64,000 bases of DNA from CAWGGS01 sp046705065 (GCA_046705065.1 JBJKQT010000077.1:1-64000); one strand, 5' to 3'; shown: positions 19,429 to 28,874, counted from the stretch's first letter. Notes: a model not told the origin generated them from the letters alone. Numbers and translations are program-made.

Positions 19429-20955
19429 CTATCCGATAGAATCAAATAATATCTGCGTCGTCGACATGCTTACCGACGGCAGTTCCAACGAAAACGTGGT
19501 CCCTTTGGGACTTGTGTTCTTAACAAAAATACGGCCTTGATTTTCCTCCATTATTCCATAGGCCATGCTTAAGCCGAGCCCGGTGCCCTTGCCAAGCTCC
19601 TTTGTTGTGAAAAACGGGTCGAAGATTTTGGAGATATTCTCTTCGGGTATGCCGCATCCTGTATCGGAAACATCCAAATACGCCTTATCCGTCTCTTGAT
19701 TCTTGTATACGGAAAACGACAGCGTCCCCTTGCCGTTCATCGCATCCATGGCGTTGATGATCAGATTGATGACAATCTGACAGAGTTGATTCTTATCGGC
19801 GTTGATGTATATCGGTTCCGGATCAACCTCCTTGACGACCCTGACATTCATAAAAAGTTTCTGGTCATGAATGAGGCCCAGGCTGTCTTCTACCAGTTTT
19901 CCGAGCTGAAATATGCCCTTGGACGGATTGGTCTGACGACTGTAGGCCAGAAGGTTCTTGACGATCTCTTTACAGCGCTGAGAATCCTCCAGGATATACT
20001 CAAGACTCTGGCGCAACGGGTATCCTTCTTCCATCTTTTCATACATCAAGTTTCCGTAGAGTAGAATACTGGTAAGCGGATTGTTGATTTCATGGGCCAC
20101 TCCGGCGGCAAGCCTGCCCAGGGACGCCATTTTTTCCGACTGCATCAATTTGCTCTGCGCTTCCAACAGCTTTTTCTCCACAGCCTGTTTTTCTCTGAGA
20201 TCGGTGAAAATTGCAGCAGTTGCCGCCTCCCGGTCATCTTCGTAGATGATGGCTGCGGTCATTTCCACGGGAACCTCTTCTCCGCTTTTGGTGACGATAT
20301 TGACCTTGGTCAGGGGAAGTTTGCCTTTTCCACCGTAGTTTTCATCCCGAAGCTTCCTCATCAGTTCCCTGGCGGTCCCTTTGGGATAAAAATCCTCAAT
20401 GTTCAATTTTTGATTAGCTTTTGCCGAGTACCCGAAAAGTTCTTCGGCCGCGTGATTCATCAAAATAATCGTGCCGTTTCTATCCGAGGCGACAATGGCC
20501 TGAACCGAACTCTGCACCACCTTATCGATTAACTCCCAAACACCACTGTACATCCTCTCAAGCGTTTTGACCCTGGTTACATCGCGAAAGCTCTCAATGA
20601 TATATTTCACCTCTCCGTCATCACCCAAAATCGGAGAAAAGACACGATCCTCCCAGCGTTCCTTATTGTGTGCGTCCTTGATTTTCAAAAGCACCGACTG
20701 ACCGGTTTTGCTTTTGACGGTTTTTTTCAACGGGCATTCATTGCCCGAACAGGGAAAATAAATGGAGGGGAAATGCTCACGGAACATTTCTTCACACGTC
20801 TTGCCGACGATCTGGGAGAGGTCGGCATTGATCTGCTGCAAAAAGATCTCGTTGGCTGCGATAATGGTCTTATCCGGCTTCAGAATAAGGGTCGGAAAAG
20901 ACATGGAATCAAAAACCCGCAACCTCCAGTCAAAATCTTTTTCTATAAGAACCAT
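19429..20955 (-). CDS. two-PAS cytoplasmic histidine kinase
   Basis: A 508-residue kinase without membrane helices: PAS 1 (about 12-125), PAS 2 (about 142-255), HisKA with His288 in GVAHEINNPL, and an NtrB-like HATPase (NLIINAMDAM, DTGCGIPEEN, GKGTGLGLSM). PAS 1 has a Cys pair in FPCSGNECPL, as in many PAS sensors of this group that may bind metal or sense redox state. It is 18 bases upstream of the receiver-kinase hybrid gene and downstream of two ACT-like genes and a CheY-like regulator, so the four may form one signalling set. Confidence 0.9.
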   Translation of the reverse strand: MVLIEKDFDWRLRVFDSMSFPTLILKPDKTIIAANEIFLQQINADLSQIVGKTCEEMFREHFPSIYFPCSGNECPLKKTVKSKTGQSVLLKIKDAHNKERWEDRVFSPILGDDGEVKYIIESFRDVTRVKTLERMYSGVWELIDKVVQSSVQAIVASDRNGTIILMNHAAEELFGYSAKANQKLNIEDFYPKGTARELMRKLRDENYGGKGKLPLTKVNIVTKSGEEVPVEMTAAIIYEDDREAATAAIFTDLREKQAVEKKLLEAQSKLMQSEKMASLGRLAAGVAHEINNPLTSILLYGNLMYEKMEEGYPLRQSLEYILEDSQRCKEIVKNLLAYSRQTNPSKGIFQLGKLVEDSLGLIHDQKLFMNVRVVKEVDPEPIYINADKNQLCQIVINLIINAMDAMNGKGTLSFSVYKNQETDKAYLDVSDTGCGIPEENISKIFDPFFTTKELGKGTGLGLSMAYGIMEENQGRIFVKNTSPKGTTFSLELPSVSMSTTQILFDSIG

Positions 20956-21162
20956 GGTTCCAACACCTTTTCATCCTCACCTGCCGCGCCCGACAGGATT
21001 AACCACAACGCTTCGATTTTCCAGAAGATCCCAACAAGCCGGCACGGCCTCAGATTCCAGCATCTTTTCGAGGCGGCTTGAATAGGTGCAGGCTACCGGG
21101 TCATGGCAACTATTCCGGCCAGGCCGATTCCATCGGCAAGTGCACACCTCCCACCAGAGTCT

Positions 21163-21705
21163 TTACTTGCGGCTACTTTTGAAAGGTTTTTTTCTATCAT
21201 CGGCTCGAGGCACGACAAAGCTGTCGGAAAGAAGCTGAACCACCGTTTTGGCACCACCTTCCGGCACAACAATACAGATGCTCGTACCGGCACACCCCAT
21301 AGCATGTATCGGCATGTTCCCGGTCTCCAACGTCTCGACTGCCGCCTGCGCAATTCCGTGCCGATCTTGGAAGTGCGGTCCATGAAAAGAGATCATCTCA
21401 ACGGGAAAGTCAAGAGTAAGTGATGCGGTCGGATCTTTTTTTTGCGCCTCCCGGATTCTCATAAGGTTTAATGAATCCGGCTCTTCTGCGAGAACGAGAC
21501 AGAAGTGCATGGTTTCTTCATCCCGTCGCCGCATCAAAGCGAATTCAAAAAAAACGCCCTCTTCAGCCAAGCCCTCCAACATCTGTCCCCAGAATTCCAT
21601 TTTTAGCGCAGAAACGACTAAGGAGACATATGTCAAAGCAGTCTTTTCTTTGAATCCATAGATCCGTATCTTCGACTCCCAGTAGACGGCAGCAGTTTCC
21701 GGCAT
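21163..21705 (-). CDS. ACT-like domain protein 1
   Basis: A 180-residue protein. Residues about 105-170 (ISFHGPHFQDRHGIAQAAV, then MPIHAMGCAGTSICIVVPE) follow the layout of the aspartokinase-type ACT domain: a beta strand, the Gly-Pro turn, a helix, and the strand of a small-molecule pocket. The N-terminal 100 residues may be a second, degenerate ACT fold. ACT domains bind amino acids or other ligands. It is paralogous in layout to the next gene upstream. There is no catalytic domain, so it is probably a sensor or adaptor for the neighbouring kinases. Function unknown. Confidence 0.6.
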   Translation of the reverse strand: MPETAAVYWESKIRIYGFKEKTALTYVSLVVSALKMEFWGQMLEGLAEEGVFFEFALMRRRDEETMHFCLVLAEEPDSLNLMRIREAQKKDPTASLTLDFPVEMISFHGPHFQDRHGIAQAAVETLETGNMPIHAMGCAGTSICIVVPEGGAKTVVQLLSDSFVVPRADDRKKPFKSSRK

Positions 21706-21729
21706 AGTTTCTCCAATGAGCAGCAGTAC

Positions 21730-22266
21730 TTACCGGTTATCCGGATTCGATTCAAAATCCGTGTGAAAAGGAGCATGATTGGATGGGATGTCAAACACCT
21801 GCCGGAGTTCGAAAACCGCCTGATCCGTCACTCCGAAATTGGTGATAACGACAACGGCTGAAAGCGATGTGCATAATGCATGGATCGGAATGCCTGCTTT
21901 TCCAATGGCTTTTAAAGCTGCTCCGAGAATGGCAAAGCTGTATTTATGGGGAAAAACGGAAACCGCTGCGACAGAATCTGTACTGGCCACCCTGTGTTTC
22001 TTGAATTCGACTTCAGTCAACAGGCGTTTTACCTGGACCGCATCGTTACAACTCACGCAAAAGCTGCAAACCGTATCCGGCTCACTGGAATTTCTTATCA
22101 AAAAACTCAGAGCGATTCCCTCATCCGTCATGCGTCGAAGCAGAGTGTTCCCGTCCGATCCTTCGCAAGAGGGGCGAGACACTCTGAAAAGCACCATTTC
22201 CGAGCTAACTTTGATGCCCCCGATGACGATACCCGCGGTATTTTCCGGACGAAAGTTCTGCTGCAT
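21730..22266 (-). CDS. ACT-like domain protein 2
   Basis: A protein of about 178 residues with the same architecture as its downstream neighbour: a C-terminal ACT-like unit (VSVFPHKYSFAILGAALKA, then GIPIHALCTSLSAVVVITN) and an N-terminal half that may be a diverged second unit. No enzyme domain is seen. The open frame extends to 22323, but its first 19 codons look non-native; the ATG at 22266 lacks a clear ribosome site, so the start is uncertain. It lies between a CheY-like regulator and ACT-like protein 1. Confidence 0.55.
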   Translation of the reverse strand: MQQNFRPENTAGIVIGGIKVSSEMVLFRVSRPSCEGSDGNTLLRRMTDEGIALSFLIRNSSEPDTVCSFCVSCNDAVQVKRLLTEVEFKKHRVASTDSVAAVSVFPHKYSFAILGAALKAIGKAGIPIHALCTSLSAVVVITNFGVTDQAVFELRQVFDIPSNHAPFHTDFESNPDNR

Positions 22267-22334
22267 AGATGTGTTTGCAAAAACGGGACACCGGCCCCTT
22301 CTGGCACGTTGAGGGACCGGCACCCCGCTTCGGT

Positions 22335-22721
22335 TTAATGCAGATTGTCGTTGACGATTTCCATCAATTTATCCAAATCGATGGGTTTGGGGACATAGTC
22401 GTCTGCCAGGGTCGTTTTGCCACCCAGGTGAGTGTAGTTTGTCGAGTTGATCGCATCGGCTACGGCAGTCAACAGAACGACAATGATATTTTTATAGTCT
22501 TCTGAATTTTTCAGCTCATCACAGAGCGTATAACCGTCCTTCCGGGGCATCATCACATCGAGGAGAATAAGCGCCGGACGTTCTTTTTTAATCTGATCCC
22601 AACCTTCCATGCCATCATAGGCCTTGGCAACCCGAAAATTCTGACTTTCAAGCTTCATGGCGAGCGATTCCACCAGATCAGGATCGTCGTCGACAACCAA
22701 TATGAGTTTCTTATCATCCAT
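22335..22721 (-). CDS. CheY-like single-domain response regulator
   Basis: A 128-residue receiver domain only. The acidic pocket is in VVDDDPD, the phospho-acceptor is Asp55 in LLDVMMPRKDGYT, and the conserved Lys is in YVPKPID. It has no output domain, so it would act by protein contact or as a phosphorelay intermediate with the two kinases downstream. A loop insertion (SEDYKNIIVVLLTAVADAI then NSTNYTHLGGKT) before the lysine makes it slightly longer than CheY. A GGAGGAAT ribosome site is present. It follows metF by 46 bases. Confidence 0.9.
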   Translation of the reverse strand: MDDKKLILVVDDDPDLVESLAMKLESQNFRVAKAYDGMEGWDQIKKERPALILLDVMMPRKDGYTLCDELKNSEDYKNIIVVLLTAVADAINSTNYTHLGGKTTLADDYVPKPIDLDKLMEIVNDNLH

Positions 22722-22767
22722 GGGATAATTCCTCCTTGCTCTGCATATATGTTAAATTTCTGAATGA

Positions 22768-23691
22768 TTACACTTGCGGCCTCGGCAGAAGCCCCGCTCT
22801 GTCAACGATCTCGCCCACTTTTTCTTCCCAGTCGATGGCCATTATGTGAAAGCCTGCCACCCCTTCGATTTTTTTCAGCCGTTCGATGGTTTCGACGCAA
22901 ATGCTGATACCCTCTGCAGGCTGTTCTTCCTTGGGTACCGATCCCATCCGGTCGACCAGCTCTTGGGGCACGTCCATACCAGGGACCTTGTTCTTCATAT
23001 ACCGGGCAGCTCCCACCGATTTCATGGGAGTCACACCGGCCAAGATATAGCATTGTTTATGCAGTCCGCGGGCACACACCCCTTCCATCCACTTCTCGAA
23101 TTTATCGACGTTGAAAATGCATTGGGTCTGGATAAAATCGGCGCCGGCCGCTACTTTTTTGGCCAGCCGCATGACGCGCAACTCGAAAGGATCGGCAAAA
23201 GGGTTGGCAGCGGCACCGATGAACATTTTCGGCGCACCTTTGAGTTCCGCCCCGCCCTGAAATTTTCCCTCGTCACGCATGGTCTTTACCATCTGAATAA
23301 GCTGGATGGAATCGACGTCATGGACGTTTGCTGCCATGGGATGATCGCCGAACTGCGTATGGTCGCCCGACAGACAGAGCATGGTGTCGATGCCCAAAGA
23401 GTAGGCACCGATAATGTCGGCCTGCATGGCCAGACGGTTCCGGTCCCGGGTGACCATCTGCAGAAGCGGGTTGAGACCTTCCTGTTTCAAAATCGTTGAT
23501 GCGGCAAGGCTCGACATGCGTACCATGGCGGTCTGATTGTCGGTGACATTTACTGCATCGACCACGCCTTCCAGGAATTTGCCCTTCTCCCTTACCTTGT
23601 CGGGCTGACAGCCTCGTGGAGGCCCACATTCAGATGTAACGGCCAAATTCCCCGAGGCTAATACTTTCTCCAAATGACTGTCCGTTTTCAT
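22768..23691 (-). CDS. metF: methylenetetrahydrofolate reductase MetF
   Basis: A 307-residue MetF-family TIM barrel, interconverting 5,10-methylene-THF and 5-methyl-THF with a flavin. Typical segments are TSECGPPRGCQPDKV, AVNVTDNQTAMVRMS, MVTRDRNRLAMQADIIGA and DFIQTQCIFNVDKFEKW. In anaerobes with MetV and Hdr-like partners, MetF works in the methyl branch of the Wood-Ljungdahl pathway. It overlaps metV by four bases (ATGA), and MetF and MetV are known to bind each other. It ends the MetF-Hdr gene block. Confidence 0.93.
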   Translation of the reverse strand: MKTDSHLEKVLASGNLAVTSECGPPRGCQPDKVREKGKFLEGVVDAVNVTDNQTAMVRMSSLAASTILKQEGLNPLLQMVTRDRNRLAMQADIIGAYSLGIDTMLCLSGDHTQFGDHPMAANVHDVDSIQLIQMVKTMRDEGKFQGGAELKGAPKMFIGAAANPFADPFELRVMRLAKKVAAGADFIQTQCIFNVDKFEKWMEGVCARGLHKQCYILAGVTPMKSVGAARYMKNKVPGMDVPQELVDRMGSVPKEEQPAEGISICVETIERLKKIEGVAGFHIMAIDWEEKVGEIVDRAGLLPRPQV

Positions 23692-24356
23692 GCTGCCAGA
23701 TCCTCTCTTATAATCTTACGGGGACCGCCGCCGGTGGCCGATCTCCAATCTTTTGCCGGAATGATATTTAGATATTGCTCTTCCAGACCAAGTTCCTTGA
23801 GCCTGTCCCAGATCAGTTGCCAGGCGCAGTCCACATCGCGGCTGATCTCGCATTTTCCGGTCACCGATCCGCCGCAGGGGCCGTTCATCAGGCGTTTTGA
23901 GCACCGGGCGATGGGGCAGATTCCGCCGGTAATACCCAGCAGGCAATTACCGCAGCCCTGGCAACGCTCGGCCCAAACTCCCTGCCGCTCGGAGGCACCC
24001 ATGAATTTGGTGTTGACAGCGGGGAAGACAGGCCGATCCTTGAATCTTTTTGCCACTTCCTGGACGCCGCAACCGCAGGCCATGGACATGACGGCATCGA
24101 CGCCGTCGGTGAGTGCCACAAGTTCTTCCACATACTCGGGATCGCACTGCCGTTCCAACGTATGTTCACGGATCTCGATATCACGACCGCTCTGCATCAG
24201 AGCCATCTTCAATCCGGATGCCAGAAGCCCCACTTCCTTGCGGCCGCCGGCACTGCAGACCGTTACACATTCGTTGCAGCCCACAAGCAGGATGCGCTTG
24301 AAAGGTCGCACGAATTCAACGAGTTCCTCCAAGGGTTTTCGTTCAGCTGTGATCAT
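23688..24356 (-). CDS. metV: MetV, methylene-THF reductase partner
   Basis: A 222-residue cysteine-rich protein of the methylene-THF reductase C-terminal (MetV) family. Cysteines occur in VGCNECVTVCSAGG, MACGCGVQE, CQGCGNCLLG and ICPIARCSKRLMNGPCGG, giving a zinc site and iron-sulfur clusters in known members. MetV activates or wires MetF to its electron carrier. It overlaps metF by four bases and lies 22 bases after mvhD. Together with the Hdr-like genes this is the arrangement of the acetogen MetVF-HdrABC-MvhD complex. Confidence 0.92.
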   Translation of the reverse strand: MITAERKPLEELVEFVRPFKRILLVGCNECVTVCSAGGRKEVGLLASGLKMALMQSGRDIEIREHTLERQCDPEYVEELVALTDGVDAVMSMACGCGVQEVAKRFKDRPVFPAVNTKFMGASERQGVWAERCQGCGNCLLGITGGICPIARCSKRLMNGPCGGSVTGKCEISRDVDCAWQLIWDRLKELGLEEQYLNIIPAKDWRSATGGGPRKIIREDLAA

Positions 24357-24378
24357 TTCCGTTACCTCTCCTTGTCGT

Positions 24379-24831
24379 TTATACTCTCAAATCACTTTTG
24401 GCCGGGTGAGAAGCGCCGATCATAGCTTGGATCGGACTCGGGCCCAGCTTGCGAATTTTCTCAGTCATTTCCGTGGCGATCTCTGCAAACCGATACCCCA
24501 TTCCGGCAGACATATTGACCATTTCCAGTCTCTCGCCGCCGATACCGATCTCATCGAGATATCTCTGAACATACTCCACCCGCCGCCTTGCCCGGGTGTT
24601 TCCGTTTTTAAAATGGCAGTCACCATCCAGGCAACCTGCCACATAGACGCCGTCGGCGCCTTTTTCGAAGGCTTTGACGATATGGAGTGCATCGACTTTT
24701 CCGGAGCAGGGTACCCGAATGATCTTCACATTGGGAGGATAGACAAGTCGCTGACTTCCAGCCATATCTGCTGCTGTATAGGCGCAATAGTGGCAGCAGA
24801 AAGCCACTATTATCGGTTCAAAATTTTCCAT
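24379..24831 (-). CDS. mvhD: MvhD-like iron-sulfur electron-transfer subunit
   Basis: A 150-residue MvhD/FlpD-family protein that carries a [2Fe-2S] cluster and passes electrons to HdrA. Cysteines are in AFCCHYCAYTAAD, RVPCSGKVD and VAGCLDGDCHFKNGN. The CSGKVD Cys is a selenocysteine in some relatives (VhuD), but here a Cys codon is used. Its ATG overlaps the hdrA stop by one base. It is the probable link between HdrA and the MetVF pair. Confidence 0.93.
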   Translation of the reverse strand: MENFEPIIVAFCCHYCAYTAADMAGSQRLVYPPNVKIIRVPCSGKVDALHIVKAFEKGADGVYVAGCLDGDCHFKNGNTRARRRVEYVQRYLDEIGIGGERLEMVNMSAGMGYRFAEIATEMTEKIRKLGPSPIQAMIGASHPAKSDLRV

Positions 24832-27800
24832 TAAGCCACCATCCTTTCAAAGAGTTGTTCCAGCTTGGCCACAATCCGGTCATCCTCATACTGCATAAGC
24901 TGGATGGCCTTAGCAGGACATTCCGATGCACAAGCACCGCAACCGTGGCATTTCGCAGGATCTATTTCCGAATGTCCGTCGCTGTTGATGAAGGGAACAT
25001 CGAACGGGCAGGCCCGCACGCAGATCAGACAAGCGGCACACCTTGTGCTGTCAACCCGGGCCACGTTGGCACCGAGACTGATCGCATCCCTGGCGAGCAG
25101 AGACATGGCGCGCGAGGCCACCGCCTGCGCCTGGGTGACGCTCTCCCTGATCGTCTTCGGACTATGGGCTGTGCCGGCCACGAAGAATCCGGGGATAGGA
25201 AGATCTACGGGACGCAGCTTGACATGATCCTCCAGGAAATAGCCGTCGTGGGTTCTCGGCAGTTTAAAGATCCGAGCCAGATCTTCGGTGGAGTCCTCAT
25301 CGGCGACCATGCCGGTGCTTAGGCAGAGGCGGTCGGCTGCAACCGTCACCACGCGATCGAGGATGGGATCGGTGAAGGTGACGTTGACAAGCTCACCCGC
25401 GGCTTCGACCTGGGGGAGATTGTCCAATGAATACCTGGCGAAGATAACTCCTTTCTTCCGTGCCTCGAGATAGTATTCCTCCTGGAAACCGTAGGTACGG
25501 ATATCGCGGTAAAGAACGAAGATCCGGGCGTCGGGATTCAGCTCACGAATGCGAAGCGCGTTCTTGACGGCCGTCTGGCAGCAGATGCGTGAGCAGTTGG
25601 GATTGTCGGAAGTTCTGGATCCCACGCACTGAATCATCACCACATTGTCCCAGCTCTTAACCGTATCGGGTGACTCGGCGATTAAAGCATCGGTCTCCAG
25701 CTGAGTCCCTACTGCTTTGGACTCTCCTAGAAGGTACTGCCTCGGCCGGTTGGGAAGCGCCCCTGTGGCCAGAATAGTGACGCCGTGCTGAATCGTACGA
25801 TAGAACATCTGGGGGCCCACCTGCATGCCGGTCTTGAACATGCCCGGCATTCCGCTGTGATCGACGATAATGGCCCTGGTTATGACCTGGATATTTTCGT
25901 GAGCAGTTGTTTTCTCGATGAGCTCATCAACGAAAGGCCCGATATTCCGTCCACTCAGGCTGACATGGATGTTCTTTGCCATACCGCCCAAAGCTGCAGA
26001 TTTCTCTGCAAGAAAAACCTTGAATCCCTGATCGGCCAGCCGAAGCGCCGTCGTCATTCCGGCAACACCACCGCCCACCACAAGCACATCCTTGTTGATG
26101 GGCAGGCTGTTGTCCTTCAGCGGGCTGGACTCGGCAACCGCAGCCACAGCCATGCGCATGAGGTCCTTGGCCTTCTGGGTGGCCTTTTGGGGCAAATGGG
26201 CATGGACCCAGGTAGCTTGATCGCGGATATTGGCCATCTCGACGAGATATTTGTTCAGTCCCGCCTTGCGTATGGCCTCCTGGAATTTTGCCTCGTGAGT
26301 CCTTGGGGAACAACCGCCGATCACAACACGGTTGAGTTTCTGCTCAACGATGCTTGCCTGGATCTGTTCCATGGATTCACGGCTGCACCCATGGCCTTTG
26401 AGTTCTGCTACGGCCACATGCGGCAGGGTCCCGGCGTACTCAACAACCTCTTTAACATCAACGACACCGCCGATATTGTCTCCACAATCACAGACGAAGA
26501 CACCGATACGTAATTCTTCTCCGGCAACATCACGCTCGGGAGGAAGATCGGCATCCGGATCCTTCTTCGCCTCCTCCACCGCCATGCCGGCCATACAGGC
26601 GGCGGCACTGGCCTGGACCATTGTCTCAGGAATATCTTTGGGACTCTCGCTCATTCCGCAGACATATATTCCCGGCCTCGATGTCTCGACGGGGTTGAAC
26701 TCGTCGGTTTCCGCAAAGCCCGACGCATTCAGATTCAGCCCCATCTTCACGGACAATTCACGCACATCGTCCGCGGGTTTGAAACCGGTGGAAAGGACCA
26801 CCATATCGAAATCTTCCATCTGCTGAACGCTTTCGCCGTCGGTTGTGTACATCAGGGTCAGGCCGTCACCTTCGGCCGAATTCAAGACGCTGTGCGGCCG
26901 GCTGCGGACAAAGCGTACACCATGCTTATTCTCGGCACGATTGCGGTACAGCTCGTAATCTTTGCCGAAGGTGCGCATATCCATGTAAAAGATCGTGGTC
27001 TCGATATCGTCCTGAAAACGTTCCTTGGTGACAATGGCCTCTTTGAGGGCGATCATGCAGCAGGCACTGGAACAGTACGGTGCAGCTCCTTTTTGCAAGC
27101 CGCGGGAGCCGACGCACTGAATCCAGGCCACCTTTTTGGGCTGCCTTCCATCTGAGGGACGGACTAATTTGCCCATGGTGGGGCCGGAGGCGGACATGAT
27201 TCGTTCGTATTCGAGATTGGTCACGACATCCGGCTGAGTGGAGTAGCCCAGATAATCCAAACCGCTGGGATCAAAAAGAGCAGCTCCCGAGGACAGGACG
27301 ATGGCTCCGCACTGAACCTCCTGCTTAAGCCCGATGTCGTCCGGGTTGATGGCGCCGGCCGGACAGCATTTTGTCAAGGCGATGATATTGGAACACTTTT
27401 CCAAATCGATGGAAAACGCTTGCGGAGTCGCCTGGGGATAGCGCATGCAGGTTGGCGCCCGATGATCGAGCCCGGGGGTAAAGCGGACACACTCGGGAAA
27501 CGCCTTGTGACACTCCCCGCAAGCTGTGCATTTATCGAGGTTGATGTAGCGGGGGGCGGTTGTAAGCGATACGGTAAAATTACCTTTCTCTCCCTTAACA
27601 TCCGTCACCCGAGTCATGGTCAACAACTCTATGTGCTGTCTTCGCCCGCTCTCGGAGAGGTTGGGCGACAACGTGCAGAGATCGCAGTTGTTGGTGGGGA
27701 ACGTCCTGTCCAGCAGGGTCATCAGACCGCCGACGGCATAGGCCTTGTCCACGAGAATCACATCTTTTTCGGCCTCTGCCAAATCCAGGGCCGTACGAAT

Positions 27801-27875
27801 ACCACCTAGACCGCCGCCGATAACCAACACCTTGTTATTGGGCGGAAGTCCTTTCAAGTTTTTCATTTCAGCCAT
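24831..27875 (-). CDS. hdrA: tandem HdrA-like flavoprotein
   Basis: A 1014-residue HdrA-family protein, about half again longer than a single HdrA, built of two FAD-binding units. The first (about 1-430) has VLVIGGGLGGIRTAL at the N-terminus; the second (about 450-950) starts with an HdrA cap (VFVCDCGDNIGG) and has VLVVGGGVAGMTTALRLA. The C-terminus has two [4Fe-4S] motifs, CAACLICVRACP and CHGCGACASECP. The ferredoxin-like insert of the first unit is degenerate (CTACGECHKAFPEC, CSNIIALTKCCP). HdrA is the flavin-bifurcating core of heterodisulfide reductase-like complexes. Here it lies between a MetF homologue and MvhD. Confidence 0.92.
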   Translation of the reverse strand: MAEMKNLKGLPPNNKVLVIGGGLGGIRTALDLAEAEKDVILVDKAYAVGGLMTLLDRTFPTNNCDLCTLSPNLSESGRRQHIELLTMTRVTDVKGEKGNFTVSLTTAPRYINLDKCTACGECHKAFPECVRFTPGLDHRAPTCMRYPQATPQAFSIDLEKCSNIIALTKCCPAGAINPDDIGLKQEVQCGAIVLSSGAALFDPSGLDYLGYSTQPDVVTNLEYERIMSASGPTMGKLVRPSDGRQPKKVAWIQCVGSRGLQKGAAPYCSSACCMIALKEAIVTKERFQDDIETTIFYMDMRTFGKDYELYRNRAENKHGVRFVRSRPHSVLNSAEGDGLTLMYTTDGESVQQMEDFDMVVLSTGFKPADDVRELSVKMGLNLNASGFAETDEFNPVETSRPGIYVCGMSESPKDIPETMVQASAAACMAGMAVEEAKKDPDADLPPERDVAGEELRIGVFVCDCGDNIGGVVDVKEVVEYAGTLPHVAVAELKGHGCSRESMEQIQASIVEQKLNRVVIGGCSPRTHEAKFQEAIRKAGLNKYLVEMANIRDQATWVHAHLPQKATQKAKDLMRMAVAAVAESSPLKDNSLPINKDVLVVGGGVAGMTTALRLADQGFKVFLAEKSAALGGMAKNIHVSLSGRNIGPFVDELIEKTTAHENIQVITRAIIVDHSGMPGMFKTGMQVGPQMFYRTIQHGVTILATGALPNRPRQYLLGESKAVGTQLETDALIAESPDTVKSWDNVVMIQCVGSRTSDNPNCSRICCQTAVKNALRIRELNPDARIFVLYRDIRTYGFQEEYYLEARKKGVIFARYSLDNLPQVEAAGELVNVTFTDPILDRVVTVAADRLCLSTGMVADEDSTEDLARIFKLPRTHDGYFLEDHVKLRPVDLPIPGFFVAGTAHSPKTIRESVTQAQAVASRAMSLLARDAISLGANVARVDSTRCAACLICVRACPFDVPFINSDGHSEIDPAKCHGCGACASECPAKAIQLMQYEDDRIVAKLEQLFERMVA

Positions 27876-27945
27876 TTCTTTTCACCGATTATACAGAGTC
27901 AAACGAATAATTGAGTAAACTTTTATCGATCAGCAAACCGCATCC

Positions 27946-28818
27946 CTACAGGCCGGCAATGTCCAAGATAGACGGGAGTCTATGCTCCCAGCCCAGTGTC
28001 TGGATCATCACGCCTTGGGCCATATCTTTGACCGCGGCTATGGTTTCGCCGGCAATCCGGATGCCTTCCATCTCCCGATTGGGAGATTTCCGGATGCGTC
28101 GAATCACATCCTCCGAGATAGGGGCGCCCGGCTCGTTGTTGGCGATATACTGAGCGATGGCAAGCGATTTGATGAGAAATATCGTCGGGATAACAGGAAC
28201 ACCCAGTCCTTTGGCTCTGTCCATGAAGCCGGCGAAACGCTCGACGTCGAAAACCGGCGGCGTAATCACGAAGCAACAGCCGGCGTCGATCTTCCTCTTA
28301 GCCTCGGCGAGTTCTGCCTCCAAGGCTTTGTCGTCCTCATAGGGTGCGATGGTGCATCCGGCAGCAAAATCGGGCGTGCCATCCAGATCAAAGCCGGCCA
28401 GATCTTTTCCCAGATTCAATGCCTTGATCGCCTCCACCAGGCCGATCTCGTCAAGGTCGTACACCGGCTTGGCCTCGATATGATCGCTCTGGCTCATGTC
28501 CGTGCTGTGCACGACGATAAGATTCTGGATGCCCAAGACGTGGGCGGCCAGCATGTCGCCCTGCAGAGCCATCCTGTTGCGGTCCCGGCAGTACACATGG
28601 ATTATCGCCTCGACTCCCTGCTGCTGCATCACCACCGCACCTGCCAAAGCGCTCATGCGCATGATGCCGTTGTCCATATCGGGAACAACAATGGCATCCA
28701 CTCTTCCCTTCATCCGCCGTGCATCGGTTATCAGCCGCGATATATTGACCCCTTTGGGCGTATGCATCTCTGCAAGCACGACAAATTCTTTTGCCTGTAA
28801 TCGTTTCTGAAAGCTCAT
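27946..28818 (-). CDS. second MetF homologue
   Basis: A 290-residue MetF-family barrel, diverged from the metF gene five kilobases downstream. It keeps the fold markers VLAEMHTPKGVNISR, DRNRMALQGDMLAAHVLG and CCFVITPPVFDVERFAGFM. Two MetF-like genes flank hdrA-mvhD, so this one could be a second catalytic subunit, an isozyme, or an inactive structural partner; the sequence alone does not decide. It is 70 bases upstream of hdrA and 56 bases after the selenoprotein-like hdrCB gene. Confidence 0.85.
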   Translation of the reverse strand: MSFQKRLQAKEFVVLAEMHTPKGVNISRLITDARRMKGRVDAIVVPDMDNGIMRMSALAGAVVMQQQGVEAIIHVYCRDRNRMALQGDMLAAHVLGIQNLIVVHSTDMSQSDHIEAKPVYDLDEIGLVEAIKALNLGKDLAGFDLDGTPDFAAGCTIAPYEDDKALEAELAEAKRKIDAGCCFVITPPVFDVERFAGFMDRAKGLGVPVIPTIFLIKSLAIAQYIANNEPGAPISEDVIRRIRKSPNREMEGIRIAGETIAAVKDMAQGVMIQTLGWEHRLPSILDIAGL

Positions 28819-28874
28819 ATGGTCTCTTGCCTCCGACTCCCACCTTTTTCAGATTGGCATTTCCACCCGACCGT

